Shown here piece after piece: positions 45,411 through 54,348 of a DNA stretch of 62,095 nucleotides (the first letter of the stretch is position 1; each line of letters opens with the position of its first letter). The DNA is from Stenotrophomonas chelatiphaga (GTDB lineage: Bacteria; Pseudomonadota; Gammaproteobacteria; Xanthomonadales; Xanthomonadaceae). Position numbers and translations under genes: made by a program. The stretch lies in contig NZ_LDJK01000020.1 in NCBI RefSeq assembly GCF_001431535.1, positions 1 to 62,095 of the forward strand, written 5' to 3'. Under the pieces are notes generated by a model. The model saw only the letters and a program-made list of their open reading frames with translations. It searched no databases and was not told the origin of the DNA.

Positions 45411-46160
45411 ATGAACGATTCGCTGTACTTCTATTTCCTGCTGGTGGTGGTGTTCGTGTTGGCCGGCGTGGTCAAGGGCGTGACCGGCATGGGCCTGCCC
45501 ACGGTCGCGATGGGCCTGCTGGGCAGCGCGCTGTCACCGGTGGCCGCCGCCTCGATGCTGTTCGTGCCGACGCTGGTCACCAATGCGTGGCAGATCCTGG
45601 CCGGGCCGTCGATCGGGCGCATCGTGCGCCGGCTGTGGCCGATGATGCTGGGCGTGGTGGTCGCCACCGTGGCCGGCGCGGCGCTGCTGGTGCGGGTGCA
45701 GGCGCGCTGGTCCGGCCTGGCACTGGGCGTAGCGTTGATCGTGTACGCGGTGTACTCGGCCTTCGCGCCGGCGTTCCGCGTGCCAGCGCGCAAGGAGCGC
45801 TGGCTGTCGCCCCTGGTGGGCGCGGTATCCGGTGTGGTCACCGGTGCCACCGGGGTGTTCGTGATGCCGGCCGTGCCGTACCTGCAGTCGCTTGGGCTGG
45901 ATCGCGATGAGCTGGTGCAGGCGCTGGGCCTGGCGTTCACGGTTTCGACGATCTCGCTGACCACCGGTCTGCTGGTGCACGGCGCCTTCGGTGTGCAGCA
46001 GTTGGGGCTGAGTGCACTGGCGATCGTGCCGGCGCTGGCGGGGATGTGGCTGGGTCAGAAGATCCGCGGGAGGATCAGCGCGCGCGCGTTCCGCCTGTGT
46101 TTCCTCGGCTTCCTGCTGTTGCTGGGAATCGAGCTGGTGGTGCGTCCGTGGATCGGATAA
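45411..46160 (+). CDS. TauE/SafE-family sulfite or organoanion exporter
   Basis: A 249-residue inner-membrane protein with about eight transmembrane segments. The DUF81/TauE signature GVVKGVTGMGLPTVAMGLLG is near the N-terminus and is repeated in the second half as LVGAVSGVVTGATGVFVMPAVPYLQ. Members export sulfite, sulfoacetate or related anions; the substrate is not evident here. The 89-bp region shared with the lysR gene suggests LTTR control. A bidirectional terminator follows 6 bp after the stop. Confidence 0.88.
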   Translation: MNDSLYFYFLLVVVFVLAGVVKGVTGMGLPTVAMGLLGSALSPVAAASMLFVPTLVTNAWQILAGPSIGRIVRRLWPMMLGVVVATVAGAALLVRVQARWSGLALGVALIVYAVYSAFAPAFRVPARKERWLSPLVGAVSGVVTGATGVFVMPAVPYLQSLGLDRDELVQALGLAFTVSTISLTTGLLVHGAFGVQQLGLSALAIVPALAGMWLGQKIRGRISARAFRLCFLGFLLLLGIELVVRPWIG

Positions 46161-46166
46161 GCAGGC

Positions 46167-46198
46167 AAAAAAAACCCCGCATCAGCGGGGTTTTTTTT
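46167..46198. terminator. Bidirectional terminator
   Basis: Eight A, CCCCGC-ATCA-GCGGGG, eight T. It is symmetric and ends both the exporter gene (plus) and tRNA-Leu copy 2 (minus). Confidence 0.95.
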
Positions 46199-46203
46199 AT
46201 CGA

Positions 46204-46290
46204 TGGTGCCCAGGAGAGGACTCGAACCTCCACGAAGTTGCCCCCGCTAGCACCTGAAGCTAGTGCGTCTACCAATTCCGCCACCTGGGC
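46204..46290 (-). tRNA. tRNA-Leu(CAG), copy 2
   Basis: 87 nt, identical base for base to copy 1, with encoded CCA and anticodon CAG. It is transcribed leftward from its own promoter and ends at the terminator 46167-46198. Confidence 0.97.
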
Positions 46291-46303
46291 ATCGAGGGAG
46301 CGA

Positions 46304-46332
46304 ATTATGCAGAGGGGTGAAGAGGCTGTCAA
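46304..46332 (-). promoter_or_regulatory. Promoter of tRNA-Leu copy 2
   Basis: TTGACA (46332-46327), 17-bp spacer, CATAAT (46309-46304). It has the same hexamers and spacing as copy 1 but a different spacer sequence. Confidence 0.9.
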
Positions 46333-46364
46333 CCCTGTTTTTCAAGCGCTTTATCGCGCCCAAC

Positions 46365-46391
46365 AAAAAACCCCCGCTTGCGCGAGGGTTG
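46365..46391 (-). terminator. Terminator of tRNA-Leu copy 3
   Basis: On the minus strand, AACCCTCGCGCAAGCGGGGG leads into TTTTTT, 8 bp past the tRNA 3' end. Confidence 0.85.
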
Positions 46392-46398
46392 TTTGTTT

Positions 46399-46485
46399 TG
46401 GTGCCCAGAAGAGGACTCGAACCTCCACGAAGTTGCCCCCGCTAGCACCTGAAGCTAGTGCGTCTACCAATTCCGCCATCTGGGC
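46399..46485 (-). tRNA. tRNA-Leu(CAG), copy 3
   Basis: 87 nt, same anticodon. It differs from copies 1 and 2 only at the last acceptor pair, where G7-C66 is replaced by A7-U66; both strands changed, so pairing is kept. Confidence 0.97.
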
Positions 46486-46499
46486 TTGCAGAGCGGGCG

Positions 46500-46528
46500 A
46501 TTTTGAAGATGCGGGAGGCGCTTGTCAA
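46500..46528 (-). promoter_or_regulatory. Promoter of tRNA-Leu copy 3
   Basis: TTGACA (46528-46523), 17-bp spacer, CAAAAT (46505-46500). The -10 is weaker than those of copies 1 and 2. Confidence 0.75.
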
Positions 46529-46613
46529 CGATTTTCGAAAAATCATGGTCTCCATTCATTTACGCCGGGCCATGACCCGTTCTGCACGCCCGCAACGGCT
46601 ACCATGGAGGGCG

Positions 46614-49085
46614 ATGAACACCAAAAAACCAAGCAAGGGCGGGAAGAGCTCCCGCACGTCGCCGCCCCAGGGCGCCCCCACCGGATCGCCGAAGGGCGCG
46701 AAGAAGAAGAGCCTGCCGCCGTGGATGCCGGACACCCTGACCGGTGGAAACGCCGCTGCGGCGTCCGCACCGCGTGGCGCAGGCCGCCGCGGCCCGGCTC
46801 CGTCCGGCCCGCGCGGTCGCCGTCCGCTGCCGCCGATGGGCGCGCCGGTGGATGACCCGCATGCCGCCCGCGAAGCGGAAAAATACGAACAGCCCATCGC
46901 CAGCCGCGAGGCCATCCTGGCCCTGCTTGAACGCTGCGAAGGTCCGCAGACTGCCGAGGAAGTCGGTGCCCGCCTGGGCCTGACCGCACCGGATCGCGCC
47001 GAAGCGCTGTCGCGCCGACTGGGCGCGATGGTCCGCGATGGCCAGCTGGTGCAGAACCGCCGCGGTGGCTTCGCTCCGATCCAGGCGCTGAACCTGGTGA
47101 CCGGCGTGGTGATCGCCAATCCGGAAGGCTTCGGCTTCCTGCGCCCGGTGGAAGGGGGCGACGACCTGTTCCTGCCACCGTATGAAATGCGCAAGGTCAT
47201 GCACGGTGACAAGGTGCTGGCCAACGTGACCGGCATCGACCACCGCGGCCGCCGCGAGGGCAGCATCGCCCGCGTGCTGGAGCGCGGCATGACCCGCCTG
47301 ATCGGCCGCTTCAGCGTCGAGATGGGCATCAATTACGTGGTGCCCGATGACAAGCGCATCCAGCGCAACGTGCAGGTACCGCCGGACCACACCGGCGGCG
47401 CGCGCGATGGCCAGCTGGTGGTGTGCGAACTGACCCAGGCCCCGGACAGCCGCCGTCCGCCGATCGGCCGCATCATCGCGGTGCTCGGTGACAAGCTGAC
47501 CGCTTCGCTCGTGGTGGAGACCGCCATCCACGGCCACGAACTGCCGTTCGAGTTCCCCCAGGAGGTGCTGGACGAAGCCGCCTCGGTGCCGCTGGTGGTC
47601 GAACCGGCGATGATCGGCAACCGCGTGGACCTGCGCAGCACGCCGCTGGTCACCATCGATGGCGAGGATGCCAAGGACTTCGACGACGCGGTCTACTGCG
47701 AACCCAATGCCAACGGCTTCCGGCTGGTGGTGGCGATCGCCGATGTGTCCAACTACGTGCGCCCCGGTACCCCGCTGGATGACGAAGCGCAGAAGCGCGC
47801 CACCTCGGTGTACTTCCCGGGCTTCGTTGTGCCGATGCTGCCGGAAACCCTGTCCAACGGCATCTGCTCGCTGATGCCCAAGGTCGACCGCATGTGCTTT
47901 GTCTGCGACATGCAGGTGGACCGCGACGGCCAGGTCAGCAGCTCGAAATTCTACGAAGCGGTGATGAACTCGCACGCACGGCTGACCTACACCCAGGTAT
48001 GGCAGGCGGTGGGCGAGGACGATGCCGGCGCCAGGGCGGCGATCGGTCCGCTGCTGCCGCAGGTGGAACGCCTGTACCAGCTCTACCACGTGTTGGCCAA
48101 GGCGCGCAGCAAGCGCGGTGCGATCGAGTTCGAATCCAGCGAAGTGCGCTTCGTGCTGGACAACACCGGCGAGGTCACCCAGGCCGGCATGCTGGTGCGC
48201 AACGACGCGCACAAGCTGATCGAAGAATGCATGATCGCTGCCAACGTGGAGGCGGCGCGTTACCTGCTCGGCCACGGCGTGCCGGCACCGTATCGCGTGC
48301 ATGAAAAGCCGCCGGAGACCAAGTTCGCCGACCTGCTGGAGTTCCTCAAGGAGTTCAAGCTGAGCCTGCCGCCGTGGTCGAAGGTGGTGCCGGGCGACTA
48401 CACCAAGCTGCTGAAGAAGATCCGCGACCGTCCCGATGCCGCCCTGCTGGAGTCGGTGCTGCTGCGCAGCCAGAGCCTGGCGGTGTACAGCCCGGACAAC
48501 AACGGTCACTTCGGCCTGGCGCTGGAGGCGTACGCGCACTTCACTTCGCCGATCCGTCGCTACCCCGATCTGCTGGTGCACCGCGCGATCAAGCACGCGC
48601 TGACCGGTGCACGCGTGGAGAAATACATCTACACCGCGCGCGAAATGGCGGCGCTGGCCCTGCAGTGTTCCGAACGCGAGCGTCGTGCCGACGAGGCCGA
48701 GCGCGAAGTGGACGAGCGTTACCGCGCTGCCTGGATGGAAAAGCACGTCGGCGGCCAGTTCGACGGCGTGATCAGCGGCGTCACCAGCTTCGGGCTGTTC
48801 GTCGAATTGACCGATTCCAAGGTGCAGGGCCTGGTCCACGTCACCCAGCTGCCGCATGACTATTACAAGTTCGATGCGGTGCGTAAGACCCTCGGTGGTG
48901 AGCGCCGTGGCACCAGCTACCGGTTGGGCGACAGCGTGCGCGTGCTGGTGCTGAAGGCCAGCATGGAAGAGCGCAAGATCGACTTCCGCCTGGTCGAGCA
49001 CAAGGGCGAGGAAGAAGAAGCGCCGCGCCCGGCACCGTTGCCCGAACACGGCAAGCCGGCCAAGCGCGCCAAGAAGAAGTACTGA
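46614..49085 (+). CDS. rnr: Ribonuclease R
   Basis: Processive 3'-5' exoribonuclease that degrades structured RNA and acts in tmRNA and rRNA quality control. The 823 residues comprise a basic N-terminal tail (KKPSKGGKSSRT, KGAKKKS), an HTH-like region (about 100-165), cold-shock domains, the RNB catalytic domain with DGEDAKDFDDAVYCE (about 345-360), and a C-terminal S1 domain (GVISGVTSFGLFVELTDSKVQGLVHV) ending in a lysine-rich tail. The ATG at 46614 has GGAGG upstream; earlier ATGs are in tRNA sequence. In many bacteria rnr and rlmB are neighbours, as here, separated by a GFA gene. Confidence 0.95.
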   Translation: MNTKKPSKGGKSSRTSPPQGAPTGSPKGAKKKSLPPWMPDTLTGGNAAAASAPRGAGRRGPAPSGPRGRRPLPPMGAPVDDPHAAREAEKYEQPIASREAILALLERCEGPQTAEEVGARLGLTAPDRAEALSRRLGAMVRDGQLVQNRRGGFAPIQALNLVTGVVIANPEGFGFLRPVEGGDDLFLPPYEMRKVMHGDKVLANVTGIDHRGRREGSIARVLERGMTRLIGRFSVEMGINYVVPDDKRIQRNVQVPPDHTGGARDGQLVVCELTQAPDSRRPPIGRIIAVLGDKLTASLVVETAIHGHELPFEFPQEVLDEAASVPLVVEPAMIGNRVDLRSTPLVTIDGEDAKDFDDAVYCEPNANGFRLVVAIADVSNYVRPGTPLDDEAQKRATSVYFPGFVVPMLPETLSNGICSLMPKVDRMCFVCDMQVDRDGQVSSSKFYEAVMNSHARLTYTQVWQAVGEDDAGARAAIGPLLPQVERLYQLYHVLAKARSKRGAIEFESSEVRFVLDNTGEVTQAGMLVRNDAHKLIEECMIAANVEAARYLLGHGVPAPYRVHEKPPETKFADLLEFLKEFKLSLPPWSKVVPGDYTKLLKKIRDRPDAALLESVLLRSQSLAVYSPDNNGHFGLALEAYAHFTSPIRRYPDLLVHRAIKHALTGARVEKYIYTAREMAALALQCSERERRADEAEREVDERYRAAWMEKHVGGQFDGVISGVTSFGLFVELTDSKVQGLVHVTQLPHDYYKFDAVRKTLGGERRGTSYRLGDSVRVLVLKASMEERKIDFRLVEHKGEEEEAPRPAPLPEHGKPAKRAKKKY

Positions 49086-49095
49086 GACATCGCGG

Positions 49096-49121
49096 GTAGC
49101 GCCGAGCTTTGCTCGGCGTCC
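49096..49121 (+). repeat. SMAG-like GTAG palindrome
   Basis: GTAGC then GCCGAGC-TTT-GCTCGGC, 11 bp after the rnr stop. Confidence 0.75.
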
Positions 49122-49143
49122 GCTGCACAGGGAGGCGAACACC

Positions 49144-49626
49144 ATGCAGGGCCAACCCGAACACAGCGGCGGTTGCCAGTGTGGCGCCGTCCGCTTCGAA
49201 GTCCGCGGTGAGCTGAAGGACAGCTCGATCTGCCATTGCCGGATGTGCCAGAAGGCCTTCGGTGCGTACTACGCACCGCTGGTATCGGTGCGCGGTGCGC
49301 AGTTCAGCTGGACCCGTGGCCAGCCTCGCCATTTCCAGTCCTCCAACCTGGTGCGGCGCGGCTTCTGCAGCGAGTGCGGTACGCCGCTCACCTATGAAGC
49401 GCCGGACGGAATGGCCATCGCGGCCGGGGCCTTCGACCAGCCTGCGCGGCTGCCGCCGGTGCGCCAGTACGGCATGGAAGCGCGGCTGCCGTTCATCGAT
49501 GCGCTGGGCGGCTTGCCGTCCTCGCGCACCGAGCAGGACGTGGAGGCGCTGGAGTTCCTGGCCCGGCTGGTATCCCACCAGCATCCGGACCACGACACCC
49601 CGCACTGGCCTCCGCAGAGTCGTTGA
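49144..49626 (+). CDS. GFA-family zinc-binding protein
   Basis: A 160-residue protein of the glutathione-dependent formaldehyde-activating (GFA/CENP-V) fold. All zinc ligands are visible: Cys11-x-Cys13, Cys30-x-Cys32-x-x-Cys35 (ICHCRMC) and Cys75-x-x-Cys78 (CSECG). The name comes from one studied member; most relatives are uncharacterised and may act on other thiol adducts. It sits alone between rnr and rlmB. Confidence 0.88.
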   Translation: MQGQPEHSGGCQCGAVRFEVRGELKDSSICHCRMCQKAFGAYYAPLVSVRGAQFSWTRGQPRHFQSSNLVRRGFCSECGTPLTYEAPDGMAIAAGAFDQPARLPPVRQYGMEARLPFIDALGGLPSSRTEQDVEALEFLARLVSHQHPDHDTPHWPPQSR

Positions 49627-49644
49627 GCGGTGATGGCGGTATCC

Positions 49645-49714
49645 GCTGACGGGGTAGCTGACGGGGTCAGAGTCCTTTTCGGACGAAGAGGCGTTTGACC
49701 CCATCCTGACCCCG
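49645..49714 (+). repeat. GGGGTCAG-type palindromic repeat
   Basis: Two copies of GCTGACGGGGT (49645 and 49656 onward), then an inverted TTTGACCCC (49694-49702) and CTGACCCC (49705-49712). It can fold into a hairpin with a GTCAG/CTGAC stem. It resembles GGGGTCAGA...TCTGACCCC repeats common in Xanthomonadaceae (recollection). Confidence 0.55.
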
Positions 49715-49763
49715 CCCGGCAGATGCTCTACCATACCCACCCCCCTTACCGGTCACGCCGAGC

Positions 49764-50510
49764 ATGAGCAGCAAGAGCAGCCAGTGGATTGTCGGCGTCA
49801 ACGCCGTCGCTTCCTCCATCGAAAACGATGCCGAGAACGTCCGCGAGGTGCTGGTCGAGGCGGGCGCGAAGAACCCGCGGCTGACCGAGATCGAGGAAAA
49901 CGCCCGCCGCAAGGGCATCGACGTGCGCAAGGTGAACAGCCAGGCGCTGGACGGTGTCGGCGGTTCGGTGCGCCACCAGGGCGTTGCCGCGCGTTATGCC
50001 GCAGCGCGCACCTACAGCGAAAACGAGCTGGAGGCGCTGGTGGAAGCCGCCGAAGGCAAGGCGCTGCTGCTGGTGCTGGATGAAGTGCAGGATCCGCACA
50101 ACCTCGGCGCCTGCCTGCGCAGCGCGGCTGCCGCCGGTGCCACGGCGGTGATCATCCCCAAGGACAAGTCGGCCACGGTGAATGCCACGGTGCGCAAGAC
50201 CTCGGCCGGCGCCGCAGACCGCATCCCGGTGGTCGCGGTGACCAATCTGTCGCGCTGCCTGAAGGACCTGCAGAAGCAGGGTGTATGGATCTACGGCCTG
50301 GCCGGTGAAGCCACCGCGTCGCTGTACGACCTGGACCTGAAGGGCAACATCGCGCTGGTGCTGGGCGGTGAGGCCGACGGCCTGCGCCGGCTGACCCGCG
50401 AAAATTGCGATGGCCTGGTCAAGATTCCGATGCCGGGCGAGATTGAAAGCCTGAACGTGTCGGTCGCCACCGGCGTCAGCCTGTTCGAGGTCGTGCGCCA
50501 GCGCGGCTGA
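49764..50510 (+). CDS. rlmB: 23S rRNA (guanosine-2'-O-)-methyltransferase RlmB
   Basis: SpoU-family knotted methyltransferase that methylates Gm2251 of 23S rRNA. The 248 residues contain the N-terminal L30-like substrate domain (about 1-85) and the SPOUT motifs: NLGACLRSAAAAGATAVII (motif 1), IALVLGGEADGLRRLTRENCDGLVKIPMPG (motif 2) and ESLNVSVATGVSLFE (motif 3). The ATG at 49764 follows GCCGAGC. Directly after its stop begins the 160-bp repeat array. Confidence 0.95.
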   Translation: MSSKSSQWIVGVNAVASSIENDAENVREVLVEAGAKNPRLTEIEENARRKGIDVRKVNSQALDGVGGSVRHQGVAARYAAARTYSENELEALVEAAEGKALLLVLDEVQDPHNLGACLRSAAAAGATAVIIPKDKSATVNATVRKTSAGAADRIPVVAVTNLSRCLKDLQKQGVWIYGLAGEATASLYDLDLKGNIALVLGGEADGLRRLTRENCDGLVKIPMPGEIESLNVSVATGVSLFEVVRQRG

Positions 50511-50517
50511 GCCAGTG

Positions 50518-50940
50518 CAACGGCGTGACGACCCACGGTCGTCACCCACCACGGCGGAAAGCCTGACAGCCAGCGGCCGTCGCTACCGGCGGCAGTAGCG
50601 TAGCGCCGAAGGCAGCGGCAGGAGCCGCCGCCCTTGGTAGCGCCGAGCCACGCTCGGCGAGCGCAGCGGTGAGGCAGCAACGGCGTGACGACCAACGGTC
50701 GTCACCCACCACGGCGAAAAGCCTGACGGCCAGCGGCCGTCACTACCGGCGGCAGTAGCGTAGCGCCGAAGGCAGCGGCAGGAGCCGCCGCCCTTGGTAG
50801 CGCCGAGCCGCGCTCGGCGAGCGCAGCGGTGAGGCAGCAACGGCGTGACGACCAACGGTCGTCACCCACCACGGCGAAAAGCCTGACGGCCAGCGGCCGT
50901 CACTACTGCGGCAGTAGGCCGGCCAGCGGCCGTCGCTACC
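50518..50940. repeat. Tandem 160-bp array of SMAG-like palindromes
   Basis: Two full units (50518-50677, 50678-50837) and a partial third (50838 to about 50917) share a period of exactly 160 bp with few mismatches. Each unit contains GTGACGACC-AAC-GGTCGTCAC, GACGGCC-AGC-GGCCGTC and GTAGC-GCCGAGC...GCTCGGC palindromes. A last GGCCAGCGGCCGTCGCTACC (50920-50940) runs into macC and supplies its stop codon. It fills the whole gap between convergent rlmB and macC. Confidence 0.9.
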
Positions 50941-52384
50941 GCGCTGCGCTGCCGCCCAGTGCTTTGAACAACGTGACGTCATTGGCCAACTGGGTCTGCC
51001 GCACGCGCGCCAGCGACAGTTCGGCCTGGCGCCGGGTCTGCTGCGCCAGCAGCCAGTCACGCAGGTCGGTCGCACCAACCCGGTAGCGCACTTCTTCGGC
51101 CCGCTCCACCGCCACCGCCTCGGTGAACGAGGCCTGTGAGGCGGCCACCTGGATGGCCAGCTGGTCACGCGCGGACAGCGCGTTGTCCACTTCGGAAAGC
51201 GCGGTATACAGCGTCTTGCGGAACGTGGTGGCGGCGACCTGGTAGTCGGTACCGGCCACGTCCGTCTCCAGTTGCGCACGCTGCAGGTTGAGGAAGGGCA
51301 GCGCCAGCCCGGCGCCCAGCGTGGCCACCGGATTGCGCAGCACATCGCCCAGGCTCGGGCCGCTGGTACTGATGCCGCCGTTCAAGCTCAGCGTCGGGTA
51401 GTAACTGGTCGCGGTCACGTGGATCTGCTTGAGGCTGTTGCGCAGCCGCAGTTCGGCCGCGCGCAGGTCCGGCCGGCGCGCCAGCAGCTCGGCCGGCAGG
51501 CCCGCCTGCAGGGCCGGGCTGGTGGCGCCGGCCAGGCTCTGCGGTTCTTCCGCCTGCGGCCAGGGTTGGCCGTCCAGCAGCACGGTCAGCGCGTTGCGTG
51601 CCTCCACCCGCTGCTGTTCCAGCGCCGATTGCGCGGCGCGCTGCGCTTCCAGGCTCTGCCGCGCCTGGCGTACTTCCATGCCCGCTGCGGCACCGGCGTC
51701 CAGCCGTGCCTGCACCAGCTCAAGGGTGCGCTGCAGCCGCGCCAGGTCTTCCGCCCCGGCGGCGATGGACTGATTGAGGTAGGCCAGGTTCCAGTAGTAG
51801 TCCACCGCATCGCCGATGGCGATCAGCGCGGTGTTCTGCCGGTCCTCCTCGGTGGCCTGCGCCGACCACACCGCGATGTCACGCTGGGTGCGCAGCTTGC
51901 CCCACAGGTCCACCTCCCACTGCAGCGAAACACCGGTGGCGTAGTCGCCGGTGCGCTGCCAGTCCGCGCTGCGGTCGATCGGCCGTGCGGTGCTGGTGCC
52001 GATGCCACTCAGGGAAGGATCCGGAAACAGCGCATTGCGCGCCAGGCCGGCCTGCAGCCGGGCCCGTTGCACGTTCAGCCCGGCCACGGCCAGGTCGTTG
52101 TTGACCTCCAGCACGCGGCTGACCAGCCGGTCCAGCCCGGCATCGCCGAAACCGGTCCACCAGGCATCGGCGCGCACATCGGCACGGGGCTGGTCCAGCC
52201 CGCTCACCGGGGCCGCATCGGCCGCGCCCAGGCTGGTGCTGTGGGTGCCATAGCTGGCGGGAACCGCAGCGGCCAGCACCGGGTAACGCCCCGCCGAAGC
52301 GCAGCCGGCCAGCGAGGCAAGCAGGGCAGTGGCCAACAGCAGGCGCGAAGGCGCCGGATAAAAACAGGTCATGGGCAGTCTCAT
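50936..52384 (-). CDS. macC: Outer-membrane efflux lipoprotein of MacABC pump
   Basis: A 482-residue NodT/OprM-type channel. The signal ends in lipobox LAGC with Cys28, followed by OEP repeats ([35 protein letters not shown]). The start ATG at 52384 overlaps the macB stop (ATGA); an ATG four codons on is possible. The TAG stop is formed by the GTAG end of an adjoining SMAG-like repeat. Unlike E. coli macAB, which uses TolC, this operon has a dedicated channel, as in the S. maltophilia MacABC system. Confidence 0.87.
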   Translation of the reverse strand: MRLPMTCFYPAPSRLLLATALLASLAGCASAGRYPVLAAAVPASYGTHSTSLGAADAAPVSGLDQPRADVRADAWWTGFGDAGLDRLVSRVLEVNNDLAVAGLNVQRARLQAGLARNALFPDPSLSGIGTSTARPIDRSADWQRTGDYATGVSLQWEVDLWGKLRTQRDIAVWSAQATEEDRQNTALIAIGDAVDYYWNLAYLNQSIAAGAEDLARLQRTLELVQARLDAGAAAGMEVRQARQSLEAQRAAQSALEQQRVEARNALTVLLDGQPWPQAEEPQSLAGATSPALQAGLPAELLARRPDLRAAELRLRNSLKQIHVTATSYYPTLSLNGGISTSGPSLGDVLRNPVATLGAGLALPFLNLQRAQLETDVAGTDYQVAATTFRKTLYTALSEVDNALSARDQLAIQVAASQASFTEAVAVERAEEVRYRVGATDLRDWLLAQQTRRQAELSLARVRQTQLANDVTLFKALGGSAAR

Positions 52385-54348
52385 TCGCGGGCCAGCGCAT
52401 CCACCGGATCCAGCTGCGCGGCACTGCGCGCGGGCAGGAAGCCGAAGGCCACGCCGATCAGGGTGGAGCAGGCAAAGGCAGCAATGATGGAAGCGGTCGA
52501 GAACACCATCTGGAAATCGCTGGACAACCGCCCGAAGGCCCAGCCCAGGGCCAGCGCCAGGCTGACGCCGATCAGGCCTCCCAGCAGGCAGACCAGCACC
52601 GCTTCGATCAGGAACTGCTGGCGGATGTCGCTCTGGCGCGCCCCCACCGCCATGCGCACGCCGATCTCGCGGGTGCGCTCGGTCACCGACACCAGCATGA
52701 TGTTCATCACTCCGATGCCGCCGACCAGCAGCGCGATGGCGGCGATGGCGCCGATCAGCAGGGTCATCGTGCGGGTGGTCTGCTCGATGGTCTCGCGGAT
52801 TTCCGCGCTGTTGCTCAGGAAGAAATCCTCGGTGCCGTGGCGCAGCGTCAGCACATTGGTGATTGCCGCCTGGGCGGCGTCCATCGGCGTATCGTCCTTC
52901 ACCCGCACGGTGATGCTGGAGACATGGTTCTGGCCCAGCATGCGCGACATCGCCGTGGTGTGCGGCACCCACACACTCAGGCTGGTGCTGCCACCGAAGC
53001 CGAAACTCTGCCGCTTGGCGACGCCGACCACGCGCGCCGGCACGTTGCCGAGCAGGATCACCTGGCCGATCGGATCGCTGTCCGGGAAGAACTGGGTTCT
53101 GGTGTTCTCGTCGATCACCGCGACCTGCGCCAGTGACTTCACTGCCTCGCTGTCGAAGAAGCTGCCGTTGACCAGGCTCACGCCCTTGACCCGGAAGAAC
53201 TGCTCGCCGACCCCGCTTACCGATGCGGTGGCAGACAGGTTGCGGTAGCGCGCGGTCACCGACGTGGACACGCTCGGCGTGGCACTGTCCACGTAGCTCT
53301 GGCCGGCCAGGGCATCGGCATCGCTGGCCTTCAGCGTCTGCACCCGGGCCGAGCGCATGTCACCGAAGCCACGCCCCGGGTAGACATCGATGGTGTTGGT
53401 GCCCAGCGAGCTGATGTTCTGCAGGATCTGCTGCTGCGAGCCGTTGCCCAGTGCCACGACCGACACCACCGAGGCGATGCCGATGATGATGCCGAGCATG
53501 GTCAGGAAGGTGCGCAGGCGGTGGGCGTTCATCGCCAACAGGGCCATCCTGAACGCTTCGGTGAAGCGGTCGCGGGCCGCCCGCCAGCTGTTGCCCTTGC
53601 CGGCATCGATGCTTGGCGCGCGCTGCGCACGGTAGGCCGGCGCGTTCTGGTTGATGCGGTCGGCGATGATCTCGCCGTCGCGGATTTCGATGATGCGTTG
53701 GGCGTGTTCGGCCACGCTCATGTCGTGGGTCACGATGATGATGGTGTGGCCTTCGGCATGCAGCTCGCCCAGGATGCCCATCACTTCTTCGCCGGAACGC
53801 GTATCGAGCGCACCGGTGGGTTCATCGGCCAGGATCACCTCGCCGCCGTTCATCAGCGCGCGCGCGATGGATACGCGTTGCTGCTGGCCACCGGACAGCT
53901 GCCCCGGCTTGTGCTGCATGCGATCGCCCAGCCCCAGCCGCTGCAGCAGCTGCACGGCGCGCGCGCTGCGTTGTTCGCTCGGGTTGCCGGCATAGATGGC
54001 CGGCACTTCCACGTTGCCGCGGGCATCCAGGTCGCCCAGCAGGTGGTAGCGCTGGAAGATGAAACCGAAATGCTCGCGACGCAGTTCCGCCAGTTCATCC
54101 GGGCCCATGCGGCCGGTCTCGCGGCCGGCCACCTGGTAGCTGCCCCGGGTAGGGCGGTCCAGGCAGCCCAGGATGTTCATCAGGGTCGATTTGCCGGAGC
54201 CGGACTGGCCAACGATGGCGACCATCTCACCGGCATGGATGTCCAGGTTGACGTCGCGCAGCACGGCGATGGTGTCTTCGCCTGCCGGGAATTCGCGGCG
54301 CAGGTCGCGCAGCCGCAGCAGCACGGTGGAAGCGGCCGGCGTACTCAT
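52381..54348 (-). CDS. macB: MacB-type ABC transporter, ATPase-permease
   Basis: Half-transporter of 655 residues acting as a mechanotransmission pump on periplasmic substrates (macrolides, peptides, siderophores). The N-terminal ATPase has Walker [10 protein letters not shown] (47-55), signature [15 protein letters not shown] and Walker [14 protein letters not shown] first transmembrane helix lies near 285-305, then a large periplasmic domain, and three C-terminal helices (about 525-645) in the FtsX-like region. The start overlaps the macA stop. Confidence 0.94.
   Translation of the reverse strand: MSTPAASTVLLRLRDLRREFPAGEDTIAVLRDVNLDIHAGEMVAIVGQSGSGKSTLMNILGCLDRPTRGSYQVAGRETGRMGPDELAELRREHFGFIFQRYHLLGDLDARGNVEVPAIYAGNPSEQRSARAVQLLQRLGLGDRMQHKPGQLSGGQQQRVSIARALMNGGEVILADEPTGALDTRSGEEVMGILGELHAEGHTIIIVTHDMSVAEHAQRIIEIRDGEIIADRINQNAPAYRAQRAPSIDAGKGNSWRAARDRFTEAFRMALLAMNAHRLRTFLTMLGIIIGIASVVSVVALGNGSQQQILQNISSLGTNTIDVYPGRGFGDMRSARVQTLKASDADALAGQSYVDSATPSVSTSVTARYRNLSATASVSGVGEQFFRVKGVSLVNGSFFDSEAVKSLAQVAVIDENTRTQFFPDSDPIGQVILLGNVPARVVGVAKRQSFGFGGSTSLSVWVPHTTAMSRMLGQNHVSSITVRVKDDTPMDAAQAAITNVLTLRHGTEDFFLSNSAEIRETIEQTTRTMTLLIGAIAAIALLVGGIGVMNIMLVSVTERTREIGVRMAVGARQSDIRQQFLIEAVLVCLLGGLIGVSLALALGWAFGRLSSDFQMVFSTASIIAAFACSTLIGVAFGFLPARSAAQLDPVDALARE

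Noticed and set aside
44263..46485. Integrated mobile element at the tRNA-Leu genes
   Set aside because: No integrase, transposase or att-like partial tRNA copy is present; all three tRNAs are complete.
46599..49145. An 848-codon minus-strand frame opposite rnr
   Set aside because: Shadow of RNase R; no family features.
50518..50940. CRISPR array
   Set aside because: The repeats are long (160 bp), palindromic and contiguous, with no unique spacers and no cas genes nearby.
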